Below, in pieces: positions 34,324-47,768 of a DNA stretch of 64,000 bases. The position numbers and the translations under genes are program-made. Source of the stretch: Serinus canaria. Its lineage: Eukaryota; Chordata; Aves; Passeriformes; Fringillidae. The DNA lies in assembly GCF_022539315.1 (NCBI RefSeq), contig NC_066316.1, positions 98,016,179 through 98,080,178 of the forward strand. The letters run 5' to 3'. The notes below the pieces were generated by a model. It did no database searches and was not told the origin of the DNA. It worked only from the letters and a program-made list of their open reading frames with translations. The first letter of the stretch is position 1, and the number at the start of each line of letters is the position of its first letter.

Positions 34324-37300
34324 AATTAGAAGCACCATAGCCCTCTAAATTTTTTTCCTGATTTTTTTGATTTTTCTCTTCTCCAGTCCTTAATGAAAGG
34401 GTTTCCTCCTCAAGAATTTAAGAGGTGAGGTTCATGCATTTCAGTTTGGCCAAGCACATATTCACTGAAGGCCACACGATTAATGTCTGTCTCCAGAAGT
34501 ATTTATGATGCTTTTCTGATGGATGCATTAACAAGAAGTTAGTTAGTAGAAACATTAGCTGAAAGTGAACAAACTCCTTAGTGTGTCATCTAAGCATCAA
34601 AAAATGGAAATGGGGTATGATCCAAGCAATATACACCTGTCACAGCTGTAAGAGCTCGCTTTTATTGCAAAACAAAGCATCAGTGACTGTTGTGATTCTC
34701 AGCTGAGACCTACCAGCAGTCCCAGAGCTCTCTCACATCTGTGTTGGCTTTGAACAGCATCACAGCACCTCACTCACCAGCCTGGCCAAAAGTCAGTCTT
34801 GTCTTGTTGGTGGCCAATTGTGATAACACAGATGTCCAGTGATGTCCAGATTTATTCCAATTTTTTTTCCAGTACAAAAGGTAGATATGTCTGTATCCAG
34901 TAAGACTATTAAGATTTAAAGATTAACCTTGAAACATTTATGAACATACATGTAAAAATGAGAAGGTTTATTCCTGAAAAAATCACTGTTACAATATAAA
35001 AGAGTGGCACTGTAATGTGGTCATCTCCAAAAGGAAATAGATAGTGTTTCTCCATTGTCAGGGTTGGAAAGGAGAAAAGGATTTTATTATATAACCTTAT
35101 TATATGATTATATGAATCAGTAACCCAATGTCTTTGTGGACAAAGGTGTCTCTTTTGTGGAAATATGTAAATGTTTCCTTTTCCACTTTTGTAATAGAAA
35201 GAAGTATTGAACTGACTTGGGTTTTCCTCTTCTTTAAAACAAGGATATGGCTACTCCATATCAATTAAAAACTTGATCTTTTCCAAATATATTTTGGATA
35301 TTAAAAGCCTAGGATAAAAATATTGGCTTCAGATTTGTATATTCACCTAGCACCCAGTACAGAGGGATGCAGGTGTGTTGTTGGGAGCCTGAGGTGCCAC
35401 ACCATAGAAATAATGATTGCTCACCAGAGTGCTAATGTTGCTTTGCACTGTTTAAATAAACTGTATTGAATTAACAACTTCTTGGTAAAGCCACTTGTTT
35501 AGGGTGGCTTTTTCTTCTGTTTCAATTGTATCACTGTAGTTGAAATGGCTAAACTCTTTGAGACACAGGCCAGGCTTCAGAGGTGTTGCAAATTTAAGCC
35601 ACATTTGATGGATACTTTGATAAGTCAAATGATCAGAAGTTACTGCTATGAATAAAACAAGAATATTTTTTCATATTTTTCTTAGTGGAGTATCTAAACA
35701 AAGGTTCAGGATTACATCTTGGGGACTAAATTCTCATGGAAGGAACCAGTGAAGTTTCCTCCTTATTTTTCACTCTGCCACGCTTCTACTGAGCTGGTTG
35801 GGGAACCTAACAATGTCCTTGTGTTATTTTGAACTTTCTGACTCCCATTGGCACCACTTTATATAGCACAAAGCAATTTGTTTTCATTACAAAGGACATT
35901 AAGGTGATGTAGCTGAAATTGTTCTGTGCCCTAAATCTATATAATTTGTTGCTCTTGAGCTATTCAGCTCAGCTTCCATTAGCACAGGCTGACATCAACA
36001 AACCATTTCATCTTCCAGGCCTGTCACATCAGGGGTTTTTTACAGCATTGTTATAACTTCATTTCAGAAACTGACTGTGGCAAAGAAGGGGCTGCATTAG
36101 ACAGAGTGTCAATAGCAATCTGATTTGCTTCTCAGAAACTTCATTAGCTAAAAATAAATTAGAAAGTGACATGTGTGCAGCATTGGCAGTTCAAAAGCAC
36201 TCTGACAAAGCAGTGCATGCCCCAGCAGCAGCACCCTTGGCCACTACCAATTCCTTAGTGGTGCCATGACCATTGCTGGTCCCATTCTCCAGCTGCCAGG
36301 AGAACATTTGTTTGCAGACTGGTGTTCTCTAGAGTTGCATTAATGGATAAAAGTTTCAGAGAGGTACCAAGATCCTGCTGGTCTTCATAATATCCAATAA
36401 ATAACAAATCTCTTTGATGAAGAAAATGTTTTTTTTAGCCACTTCTTTATCCACAAAATGCTTTATTAATATTGTGTATTGACAATTCCTAATCACAATG
36501 CCAATATGGTGCTCAGAAGGAAACCCTGCCAAACTCGATTATGTCTTTGCAGTTATAAATCAAACAGATAGTCTCCTCAAAGAATGAAATATTCTCTTTG
36601 GCAGGTCTTATCTTCCATAATTGCATTTCTACTCTTGTCCCTCAGCAGTTTTTTACTTTTTTGTCTAATACTCCAACTTGCTGTCCTTCAGTTGCTGAGA
36701 GGTGCTAGCCTTCTGTTTTTGAATTTGTTGCTACAGCAGCCCTCTCCTAGGCTTCACAGCCTGCTCAGGAAGACAAGGTTTATCCAACACATAGCACCAG
36801 CAGAGTGGACATCCTGTCTTTCCTTGTCCCCTGTACTCCTACCTATGGCCTTTTCTTCTAGAGACTTAGTTTTCTTTATAAATTTCCTGAATTTTATAAT
36901 ATTGGATTTTGATGTCACAGAAGGCATAAAATAGGGCAGGGCCTAACTGATGTCTTCCTTACTTTGATCACTGACATTTAAAGGGAATTTCAGCTGTGCC
37001 CATGTAGAGGCACGGTGCTGGCACGAGCACCCATGGCACAGGGGAGTATCCTTGGGGACACTGCACAACCTCTCACCCACAGCAGACCAGACCCTGCTCA
37101 CACTGGTTTTACTCTCAGCACAGTCCATACAAATCAATATTTCTCAAACTTGTTGAAAGTACCCCTTATTTTGTCTCCTTCACCCAGCCAGCACTCCTCT
37201 GAGCTCAGCTTCTCCCCCAAATTAGCAGCCAAATTTGACATATTTCTCTTCAGAGCTGTACTAAGCTGATCAATTTAAAATTAATAGCCTTACTTAATAC

Positions 37301-38669
37301 ATAGCTTGCATTCACATGCTGCAGATGCTCTGAAATCATGTCTAACACCTGCTCACCCATTCTCAGATGAGGCAGCAGTACTTTGGAATAAGAAATGTCT
37401 CTCATTTCTGTGTGAAGTGTCTGTACTGACAGCTACCTTAATCTTCTAGCAGATGCCCAGCACACCCACAGTGAGGATGAAATGTTTGAACCTGCAGAAA
37501 GTAAAGGCTGCCTATATTTTTTCCCAGACTCTGAGAGGTCCAGAGGTTCACTGCCTTTCCCATGTAGAGATTTGTGTTGTGCACTCTGCAGAGGAACCCT
37601 GGCAAGTGGAAGGGTTGGCTGAGAGTCAGCCTAGCAGCTGTGTCTTGTAGCTCACTTTTGCACCAATCTGGGTATCATGACATATAGGAAGCCTATAAAA
37701 AGGTCTGGCACAGCAGCCCTCAGTAAAAATTTTACTGGTTATCCCTAAGTGCACAGAGGCTGGCATGGGGCAGTTTGGCCAAAAGTGAGAAGGAATACAG
37801 AGGAGAAAGCTGCAAAGTTCTTTACAAGTTCAAGTTCAAATACAAAAAAAGACCTATTTTCCCCCAGTGTATAAGAAACAAATCTTGTCTTGTTATTACC
37901 TTCACAATTAATAATCTATACTGTTCTTTCTTGTATTATTTTGTTAGCTTAATCCTCTTACTTCATTAAGCACACTGCAAACATTATTTACTCACAACTG
38001 TTTTGTTAAGATCCCCACCAGCCCAGAAAGCATTAGGACCAAATCTACACTGCTGGGAGCAGATGGTTGGATGGCCAGCAGGTTGTCTCTGCCCATGTTC
38101 AGAAAGAGAGAAAGATTGTGCAAGCCATAGGTTGCTGCAAATCAAAAGATGTGAAGACAAACAAGAATATCACAATTTTTCACTGTTGCCATAGAAATTC
38201 TTTTTCAAGAAGCACCTATTCTTTCTGTGACCTGGGTTAGCACACTCTGGTGTCATTTAGTCCCTTGTGAGCTTGAGTTACATTTCTACTGGGTTTCACT
38301 GCTGCATTCTCACACCTCTGATGGGACTGCAGAATGCTATTTAGAACTGTGAGGAAGTTAATGCCCATAAAAAATAAGGGGACTGATAGTGGATGCTTAG
38401 AAATGTGCACCAAAGTGTGAAAGCTGTAGAACTTCCCCAGGAGGCTTTGCCAAGGAACTCCTAAGTCAATATGATACCTTTGTGATTAATAATGCTTGAT
38501 ATAGTCTGTCTTCCATCAGCTATTCCCATTCACTGTTTGAGCACATGCAGTTGTGACATCCATTGTGACCAATGTCATGTCTCAATGAGCTCTCCAGTGT
38601 TACAATGCACTGTGTGCACCTCTTGTTTTTGAATCTGCCACTAGAAAATTTTAGGTGAGGTTTCCTAAC

Positions 38670-38703
38670 TTATTATTATTATTCCTAGTAGTAGTAGTAT
38701 TAT
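38670..38703. repeat. Trinucleotide microsatellite (TTA)n then (TAG)n
   Basis: About five TTA/ATT units followed by CC and about four TAG units. Confidence 0.85.
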
Positions 38704-38799
38704 GAGAAATTAAATAATTGTTTCCTGTTAATCTACCCTGTGCTCCTTGAGGTTTTACAAATCCTAACATATTCCTCATGGTCCTCTATCCTTAGGTTG

Positions 38800-39420
38800 A
38801 AGATTTCTTATCTCTCCAGGTTCTTCCCTGTATCAGCCTCACTTCACATCTTTGTGCATTTTCTGCTGCCACTCTGTTGCTTTGGGAAGAGATGAAGAGA
38901 TGCCAGTGCTTGCTGTAGAGATTTATGGTAAGATGGAGGCAATACAATCCTTGCCATATTTATTTCTTTTTTATTTTTCCTCTCAGATTGTTTTCTATAA
39001 TTTTCTAATAGTAGTATTAAAATTAGCCTTTTCAAACTGATCCTGAGCTTTGAGTAGACAGTTTAACAAACCTCTCTAAAGTCTCTTTCCTGAGTGGTTG
39101 CAAGCCAGTCAGAGCCCATCACTGTGTGCCTGGAATTAAAGTTGTCTTTCCAGTATGCATTATTCCACATTTATCAAGATCACATTTCATCTGGTTTTTT
39201 ATCATCCAGCCATTTTTTGCAAGGTTGTACTACAACTCTACACAGTCAGCTTTCAGTTTTATTGCTTTGAATCAGTTCATGTCATCATCAATCTTTGTTC
39301 CTCACTCTTTCGAATCATTTATGAAGATGTTGTCATATGATCCATATGGTTCATATGATCTAAACTCTGGAAGAGATTCCTGTGGTATTCTCTGGTAATA
39401 GCCCTTGTCTAAAAACACTG
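38800..39420 (-). mobile_element. Ancient CR1/L3-like LINE relic, minus strand
   Basis: The plus strand follows the reverse complement of the reverse transcriptase region of old CR1/L3 elements: CTCTTTCCTGAGTGGTTGCA, GCATTATTCCACATTTATCA, TTTCATCTGGTTTTTTATC and ATCATTTATGAAGATGTTG appear in the order and spacing seen in such elements. The portion 39040-39400 is the clear part; extension down to 38800 is less certain. Divergence is heavy and frames are broken. As for the relic at 9.8 kb, this probably predates modern birds. Confidence 0.7.
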
Positions 39421-42400
39421 CCTGCCTATTCCTACCTTTTTTCCCTGTCTTTTGATAGTGATTTGGTCAAGCAAGGCCCTTGCTTCCTTCTCAGGAGGCT
39501 TAGGAGGAGACAAGCTTGGAGACTTACCCAGAGTTAGTGAACATGAGACAAAATGCACCTTGTCTGCTCAGCACAGAAGAACCCAGCTGGGTCAGCTACA
39601 GGGGGTGTTACTTGTGCCTTACACTGGCCATGCTCCCTGCAGCAGAAAATCACTGGGATGAGAGAGCAAAGTGAATGAAAGATTTGGGATTTAACTATTT
39701 GAACAAAAAGGGTTGACCACGAAGTGTTTGCCCATGTTTGTTTGGGCTCTTCTGGCCCCATCCTTGAAAACCTGTCCTAATCTAATGGCACCTGACGGAA
39801 GATTTGAATGTGCACTAAACTCCTGCAGGCTGGTTCCTGAATATCTGTTTGACCAACAAAGGGCCCAATGCCTGGAAATTGCCGGGACACTGCTGTCCCC
39901 AGTTCTGGCATGTGCTGCACAGCACGTATCTTTGCATTGAGAAGGGAAACATTTCATCAGGATAGGTTGAAGGAATTGCTGGATTATGGGTCTGCTGTGG
40001 AGATCTTGGAAGAGCTGCCAGAAGAGTAAAGGAAAGAGGCAGTGCCACCTGTGCCCATGCCTTGCTGCCATGAGCCAGTGATGATGTGAGGCAACACCAA
40101 CTCACAGTCCTAGCAGCACCTAAACCACCAAGGCTGCTGGTTTTTGTTCTTTGTGGCTGCTTGGGCCTGAGTAAAGAGCATGCATCCACCCAGGACCACT
40201 GCCATCCCCAGAGCCTGTGTGTTGGTACAAACCCCCCAGGACATTCTAGTGACAGTAGAAAGAAGAGCAAGTTTACACTGTGTTTTCCTTTGAAGCCAAA
40301 ACTGAAGAGGTTGAGTCCTTTAATTTTTTCTTGGTGTGTCTACTTTTATTTACACAGGCTGACACACACTGTAGTGCCTTTATGCCCTCTTAAGAATGTG
40401 AAGAAGCTCTCATGCAAATACTTCTTGTTAATAAATGTAATGCTTCACCTTCAGTGAATACCAAATAGTTCGAAGGTCTTCGAATAGGTAATTCTGTTAT
40501 CTGGTGGTGATAATGAATCATACTTGCTTATGAAATCCTATTTGTCCATATAACACTTTAAGCTCCACCCAGCATCCCACTCTGATATAAGAAATTTTAT
40601 AATGAGCACAGAAAATAAGGAATCATTGCTAAGAAAAAGTGGCTGTGGTTTTTTTTTCCTGAAAGAAACTATTATTTAAAGAATATAATAATGCAATAAA
40701 TAACAAGTGTTGCATTCAGAGATAATCTGTAGAACTTTTGCTCCCGTGGAGTATTGTGTTTTCTGAGGTATCCTGAGGCTGTTGTGCAACAGGCAACATA
40801 ATTCCTCTGCTCTGGCTGATCTGGTGGCCTTGAATCCTTGCTGGAGTCAAGGTCTGTCTGCTCCAGAGCTCACCTGTGCCTGAAACCAAGTGCAGCCAAA
40901 GCTACAGAAATCAGAGTCACCATCACTTTCCTTCCATAGACTTTGATCAAAGGAATTTAAGATTACAAGCTTCTAACCAGAATGTCTCACAAGAAGCTCA
41001 TCAGAAAGAGAAGGGTTTCACTTTTGATTATACTCTGTGGTGAAGTGGGAGCTTGAGGGGATGTGTTTGGGTGATACCCAGTCCCCATTTGGAAAAGTCT
41101 GCTCTCAATCTTAAGGAATACAAAACTCATTAAAAAAACAGAAAAATATAAAGCATAAATGCTGCTCTGCCTGACCAGGGCTCAAGAGGGCTGTGCAGGC
41201 ATTTCAGATCCACACCCCACTGTTCAGTGGGTCTGATGTTTACAAATGCAAACAGTGAGGGGGGAGCTGGTTTCCAGAAGCCTGGAGACACAGCTCAATG
41301 CAGACCAGCTCTCATGGGCTCACTGGATTTTAGAGGCCATCAAACATCACTGCTGGGCTACAATTCCCTGCACCCACAATATTTAACCCTCGATTTCTTT
41401 TTCCTCTTCTCCACAAGATCCTAGGTCTCTCCTCATTCCTCATCTCTGCCATCTGTAATGCCTTATGACCCCAACAAAGCAGCAACTTCCACATTTCTAA
41501 CTTGACCCTGAATTTGCATCTGTGGAGCCCTTCATGCCCCTGGCCCCACCACTGCAGAGCCACTCTCCATCACTCAGCCAAGACAAGATCCTGCTTCCCA
41601 CTCACCTGTCCCTGGGCTGTGCAGACCAAAGGAAGTGTACTGCTGCCAGCAGTACATCTGTGCCACTCTGCCAGCCCAATTCTGTGCACACTGTCACTGG
41701 CCAAGAGCCCACCTGGGCTCCCCATGGCCTCATGGGCTACTTGGCTGCTCCTGGTGGCCTCTGGAGAGGCCATGCAGCTCCCCTGCCCCTCAGCAGCTGC
41801 AGGAACAGGGGACTCACCTCACACACCATATGGTGCACAGATTTTGTCCTACTTTCTCTCTCTGGTGCTGCATGGTCACTACCCCAGAGAGGGCTGGGCA
41901 AGGCCAGGAGTTTGTATTGGATACTGATAATCCTTCTGTCAGGGGCAGGGAAAAAATCAATTTTTAAGAGTTCCTGTGGATATATTTCCTTGAAGGGGGG
42001 GATGCTAAGAAGTTAAAGTAACTTCACCATCTAATGCTGACAAATCCAAAAACTTTCCAGTAGAAAATAGCCCTACTGAGACAGTATAAACTTATGATTC
42101 CCCCACTATTGGCTTGTTGTACATAAGAGCTCCAAAAAATGAGGGTTTTTCTCTGATCCTGTTAATGTACCTTACTAATTCTGCAGCAGGAAGCCTATGA
42201 TACCAACCTATGATACCTGGATTTTAGAGGGAGAATGTATTGAAGAATAGATGCTATTTAATGAACAAAGCATCTTACTTTCAGGTAAATATCTGCAGTA
42301 ATATAAGAGGAAGGAACTGATCCATGAGCAGACCTGTCTCTGCTTGCTGAAGCCTTTCTTAAGGCAATTGTAGCTCCTTAGCTTGGAGGATTTGGAAACT

Positions 42401-43805
42401 GCTTTAGAAATAGTGCTTGGCTGATATCAAGTCAGTATATACATCTCTGAGACCAGGGACCTCAGTGCAAGTGCTGACAGACAGACAGCACCCATGGGCT
42501 CTGACTTGGACTTCAGAAGATGTGCTCTGCTGCCAGGCAAGAGCAGTGATCTTTGACCAGGCTAAAAAAAGAAATGTAGGGAAAAAAAGCTTTCATTTGA
42601 GCGCTGAAGCAGAATCAGTAAGAAAGCCAAACCTGTAGTTCAAACCCTCCAAAAGATAACTTCATATACATTTTTTTTTTATCAAACATGTCTTATAGCA
42701 AAACAAAAAAAAATTGATTTGGTATCTGAGTTTGCTTAAAGCAAACCAAATTTCCTGCTGTAGGATGGTTCATGTTCTTTGGCATTCAGTACATTATTCC
42801 AGGCAGGTAGCTTTGCCTGACGACAGTGTTTCAGTGTGGAGGTAGCAAGGTGCCAAGCATACATAATGTTTTGAAGCTGCAGAAGCAGGGCTGTGCAGAA
42901 ATGTGCTCTGCACAGCCCTGCTGCACAGGCTGAGAGGTGTTTGGTTCCAAATGGTGGCAAACATGCAGGGTTGACTGCAGTGACCTTCACCTCTGGGCAC
43001 ACAGGTAACCATGAAGGTTTGTGTCAGGGAGTGGGTGAACTGCTTGTCCCTGCTGGGAGCACCACAGGCACTGTGCCTTGGAGCAGCCTTGGGGAAGGAG
43101 TTGGGGATAAGACCTCCCTGGAGTGGTGTGGCTCCTTCATGAGCTGGTCCAAGCAGATGAAGTGAATTGCCACCTTAAAAATTTCACCTGTCTTTTCTTA
43201 GGGCAAGGCAGCTACTCCCTCTCTAACACAAGCTGTCAGTTAATGCAGGCTTTTAAGTACAGCCCTAGCTTTTCATATCCTGTCTTGGAAACTAACTTGG
43301 GAATATGTAAAAGGTCCCAGATTTTCATTTCTTCGTGACAAGGTCTTTTTTATTTTAAAGAGCAAGGAGGTCTTTGTGCATGAAAAATTTGCTCAGCAAC
43401 TACCTATACCAGCCAGTCTTGAGGGAGTTCTGTTCTGTGTAAAGCCAGAGGGCAAGTGGATGTGAATTATCCTACAGCTACCTTGTTTTTCTGGAAGCAA
43501 ATGGTATTAACCCATGGTCAACACTGTGTGATATGCTGGCAGTGATTTTACACCAAGTGCTGCTTTGCATCTCCCTCTGACTTTGGCAAAACTGACTGCT
43601 GGACATGGGCTTCTATTTCACATGGCTCATTGGTTTATGTAGGAAAGTAATTTTGGTGTTCTTCCACAGCTTTTGATGAATATCTCACACCACTGGATCT
43701 CTGGTTATTCCCTGCACTGAAGAAGTATCCGAGCAGTTTGTTCTGCTTCATAAGCTCTAATAGTTCAAATAGGATGCTACGGAATTGATTTTAACCAGAA
43801 AAAGG
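39421..43805. other. Non-coding sequence, partly GC-rich
   Basis: No gene recognised. Two GC-richer stretches (39530-40270 and 41200-42010) have few stops in several frames at once: minus frames of 126 and 151 codons, and plus frames of 141, 164 and 110 codons in three registers. Simultaneous openness in several frames reflects composition, not selection for a protein. An 11-bp direct repeat (CCTATGATACC) lies near 42195-42218. Confidence 0.5.
42875..42931. repeat. Bulged GC-rich hairpin, 16-bp perfect core stem
   Basis: GCAGGGCTGTGCAGA (42885-42899) pairs perfectly with TCTGCACAGCCCTGC (42907-42921) around a 7-nt loop, and A42884 pairs with T42922. Allowing a 3-nt bulge on each side, TGCA (42878) pairs with TGCA (42922, competing with that last base pair) and AGC (42875) with GCT (42929). 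The result resembles a short pri-miRNA hairpin, but the loop and total length are small. Expression is unknown. Confidence 0.7.
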
Positions 43806-43870
43806 TCCACAAGAAAATAGAGCTGGAAGAAATCTTGGCATGCTTTCTGGTCCACCTTCCTCCTCCAAAA
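43806..43870 (-). mobile_element. Possible old CR1 3' fragment, minus strand
   Basis: AAAATAGAGCTGGAAGAAATC, read with the following TCTGGTCCACC, resembles the reverse complement of an old CR1 3' end (GAGCTGGAAGAGACC...AGTCCA type). Only about 60 bp align by eye. Confidence 0.35.
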
Positions 43871-46800
43871 TGGAACTGTCTCTGCCTGACAAAATGCTGG
43901 TGATTGTTTCAAGGCAAAAGATCATTTGGGGCCAGTTGTACTCAATGAGGTAATCTAGCCTGGTCTGGATATGCCGCCATCCGTGTGTATTTTGTGAGTA
44001 CAGCTGAAGCATTTGTGTGTCAGTGCAGTATAGTACAGGCATTGTCATGAAGTGAACTTTTAAATCCTTACTAGGGAATCACTGTTCTAATCTGAGCTAT
44101 TGTCCTGTGGCTGAGAAGGGTGGAGGCATTCTGCAAGTGCTGTTTGATGCCCAGTGTGGCTGGCTGCTGGTTTGATGTCTGGTGAGATGCTGCTCTCCTC
44201 CCCCTCCCTCTTTCTGAGGCACAGGGGTCACTTTACTGTTGTATTTAGAGAAGGGTGTCCTATGGAGGTTAAGATATTCCAAACAGCATTTTAAAACTCT
44301 TTATGCAAACATTATTTCCTGGGCCAGTGATGTTGACATGTGAATATAAATGTCCCACGGGTGTCTCTGAATGTTGTCACTGAAATGCTGATGCTCAGAC
44401 ATGGTGTGACCCTTGTATCCAGGAGGTGCAGCAGCATCTGCTGTAATGGCAGCAGAACCATGAGTTTACACTATTAGGCAGGGTCTGTGTCAAATGGAGC
44501 CTGGAAACAAGATCAATTTTCAGCTCTGCTGTGTCTATCTCACCTTGGCTCCCATTTACATTGTGTTCTTGTCCCTTCCCTAGTAAGATGAGAGTAATAA
44601 TGCAAGTCAGCCATTAAAGGCTGGTGCCAGGGCTAAGCAAATGAAATATATAAAACATCAAATGTAAAGCCACAAGGAAAAACTCCTGACAAAGGCTGTG
44701 AATTTATCACTGCACTGCATTGCTCAGATAACACTGGTAAAAGAGGAGTTTGGTTCTCTGAGATATTCTCATGTAAGTTAGATTCTCCACATTGCACGTG
44801 GATTTATTTTCCATTTATCTGCTTGTCTGGGTTGTGGCCCATCAATGTTCAGCTGAGTAGCACAAGAGCACCCTGCAGATAACCTTCCTACACCAGAGAT
44901 CAACTTGTTTTCAAAGTGATTGCAGACTGAAATCTTAAGACAAAACATGATTGATACTCCATGGTTTGAAGAGTCAAACTAATGCCTTATGATTCATCCA
45001 TGATTTAGAAGTAAGTGCTTGTGCTGATACAAGGACGGGATCACTGGATGAGTCATGTGTGATTTAATGTGTCTGCAAAGTTCAGGTGTGTGTCACTCAA
45101 CAGAACTTCCTACCCAGCCCCTGGGTTCACTGCCTCAGCTGAGCCCCAGGCAGGCTCCCCAAACTCCTGAGGAAGAGCAGCAGAGGGGCCATGAGGGCTC
45201 CCTGCTCCCATGCAACCTGTCCTTTCTGAAGTCTAGATGGGCCTGATGCAAAGGGTAGAATCACAATGACATGTTTTCCAGGGGTTTGTTGTCACAATTT
45301 CTCTTCTTCAGCAAACAATTGCTATGGCAACCTTACTGCTGCTCAAGTCTTCTCACTTCCTATTTATTCTAAAACACAGCTACAAACTGTGACTGTGTCA
45401 CTGCTCCAAATACATATTAAAGCAATTAAAATCTTCAGATGAGAAAGAGTGGGCAGGGGAACATGATCAGCCCAGAGAATAATATGACCCTTCAAGATTT
45501 CATCTCTATGCAGATTTTGTATCTGAATTTTAGTCAGGAAATTGTAGTTTTCATTGGTGCTGTGGTTTCTGATCAAATAGGAAGGCTTTTCAGTGAGCTG
45601 AGACCTGATGTTGCAGCTCAGGGAGGAACAGTGCTGGACATTTGGCTTTCCTCTTGGATGCTATGGTGTGTCCAGGGCTGGGGGAGATGAATCTGCTAAA
45701 ATGAAAATTTTATCAAAAGGCAGTTTTGTAAACTTTTGCAAGATACGAGATATTCATGTGTCATCTGAGGGGATGCATAAGAGGAAGGCAAAGAGACAAA
45801 AAAAATATCCCAAAACAACCCAAAAATCCAGGACATAGCATGACCTCATCTCCCATTCCCAGCAGGTTTTGTCACCACACACATCTACTCCTGGGCACCT
45901 GCAGGTCCACCCAACTACTGAGCTCTAATGAGACACTTTCACCCTCCCTTTATTTTAAGACTGATTACTTACAGTGATTACTAAGAGTCTTGCTTTTTGT
46001 TTTCTGCAGTCTTTTTTTTAAGACTGATTTATTTGGGAATTTGAAGGAAAGATTCACTGCAAGGATCTTCTGTGAAAGGTCCTTGGAGCTTCTGAATGGG
46101 CCCTGTTTTAGGGTGCCTGTTCCCATCACGCTGTGCAAGGTTGTGTCTGCTTGCTTCCTAAATCCCTGGGATTCATTTTCTACATGAGAGAACAGTTTCT
46201 TATTGTAGAGAGAGTAACTACAGTGTTGCTGAGAGAGAGATTTGTGTCTCATTTGTGCTGGAGTGTTCCTGCCCTACTTCATTGCCTGGTACAATCGAAG
46301 TGAAGGCACTGAGAAGGGACAGCTCAGACCAGCTTCTGAGTTGATGTTGACTGAAAACTCATCCCTTCCAGTTTGGTCTGCCTACAATTGTCTAGATGTA
46401 AAATCTGTTCCTGGGCCTGCTACACAGCATGAATTTGGGGCAAGTAACTTGAGTTGACTGTCCAAGTATGCAAAGTGAGGATAAGAGGAATTACTTGTTG
46501 GGGTTTACAAGATTTGGTGCAATCCTGCTTTGAGATCTGATTAACAGGATAGAGTGCAAGCATTTATTGTTTTCTTTGGCTCAGGTGTCTCCTTGTAAAG
46601 AGTCACAGTGGTCTTGCTCTAAAATTGTTTGTCTGTGAGGTTTGGTGCAAACCCTTAGAAGGAAACCAGAAGCCATGGAAGGAAAAAGCAGACAACTGCC
46701 TGGGGAGGGAAGAGCCTTTCCTGTAGAGGTGAGTCAGTTCCAGAGGAGAAGGGTGGCTGTGTCCAAAAATAACAGTGTAGAAAACAGGCACACACCACTG

Positions 46801-47659
46801 CCCTGACATTGTCCACTTGGGGAAGATGTTTGGTTTCATCTGTAATTTTTTCTCTTTGTTAAGCAAGCAGGTTCCTCATCTGCACTGAATGCTACCAGAT
46901 CTGTGTCTATATTCTTGGAGTCCATGTTAAGCTGGCCTTTGGAAAATATCCTGGCCACATTCTTCTCTTGTTCCAGAGGCACTTCAAAGTGACCCCAAAG
47001 AGGAATTTATATTCTGTTTCCTTACATATTTCAAAGGCTGGGGTTGATTTACATGCATTAGTGTCCATACTCTTGTAGCTCTAATCACTCTCTTGTGTTC
47101 AGGCTGATTTTCCTGACCAAGCTCAGGATATTCTGCCTGTTACTCTTTGGATAATGCTGGTAACAAGCTTCTGTTCTGCAGTGTTCCTGCAGTGGCATTG
47201 CTACTGAAGAGCTTCTTCATCCTCTGTGACTCTGTAAGTAGTGCTGGCCATAACAGAAATATTATCCTGAATACTTAACCCCTCACATGTTTAAAGCAAA
47301 ATCTAAACTATTTGGTGTGATTTTTAACTAGAGAAAAAAGATCCCTTTAAAATATAGATTCTTTTTGTAGAACAGGATAACAAGATCTCCACATTCAAAA
47401 GTTGGCAGGTAAATTACCTTGTATGAAATGAAATCTAGTAATACCCATGACTGCCACTTACACGGGAGTCTGAAAGCAGAAGTGAGACAGAAATTATCTC
47501 CCCTGCAGAGAACAGGCCCTGGCATTTTACATACATTTTTCTGTTTCAGGAAGGGAGTCAGGAAGGAAGAAGATCTTCAGACAAGAAAAAGTAGTGCCTG
47601 TCTCGTCTGCAAGATGCCTAAACGCCCCATGCATCTGCTGGCCTGCAGGGAGCTGGCTG

Positions 47660-47768
47660 CCCAGCCTCCTCCCCGGGCCCAGGGTACATGTCAGCCTCCC
47701 CCCAGCCTCCTACCCGGGCCCAGGGTACATGTCAGCCTCCCCCCAGTATCTTCCCAGGGCCCAGGAGG
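47660..47768 (+). repeat. 41-bp minisatellite, 2.7 copies
   Basis: Two nearly identical 41-bp units (47660-47700 and 47701-47741, one substitution) are followed by a diverged partial third (47742-47768). Units are C-rich and include CCCGGGCCCAGGGTACATGT. Because 41 is not a multiple of three, the frame through it repeats the same sequence in different registers, arguing against coding. Confidence 0.9.

Larger units (their letters stand above)
33239..38720. other. Non-coding sequence with microsatellites
   Basis: No gene recognised. A 136-codon frame (33919-34329, plus) and a 131-codon frame on the opposite strand (34338-33943) overlap and both run into the TA/TG microsatellite, which makes coding unlikely. 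The rest to 38.7 kb is AT-rich and featureless to my reading. Confidence 0.55.

Noticed and set aside
41502..42016. Three overlapping plus-strand frames of 141, 164 and 110 codons plus a minus frame
   Set aside because: Several registers being open at once points to base composition, and none gives a recognisable protein.
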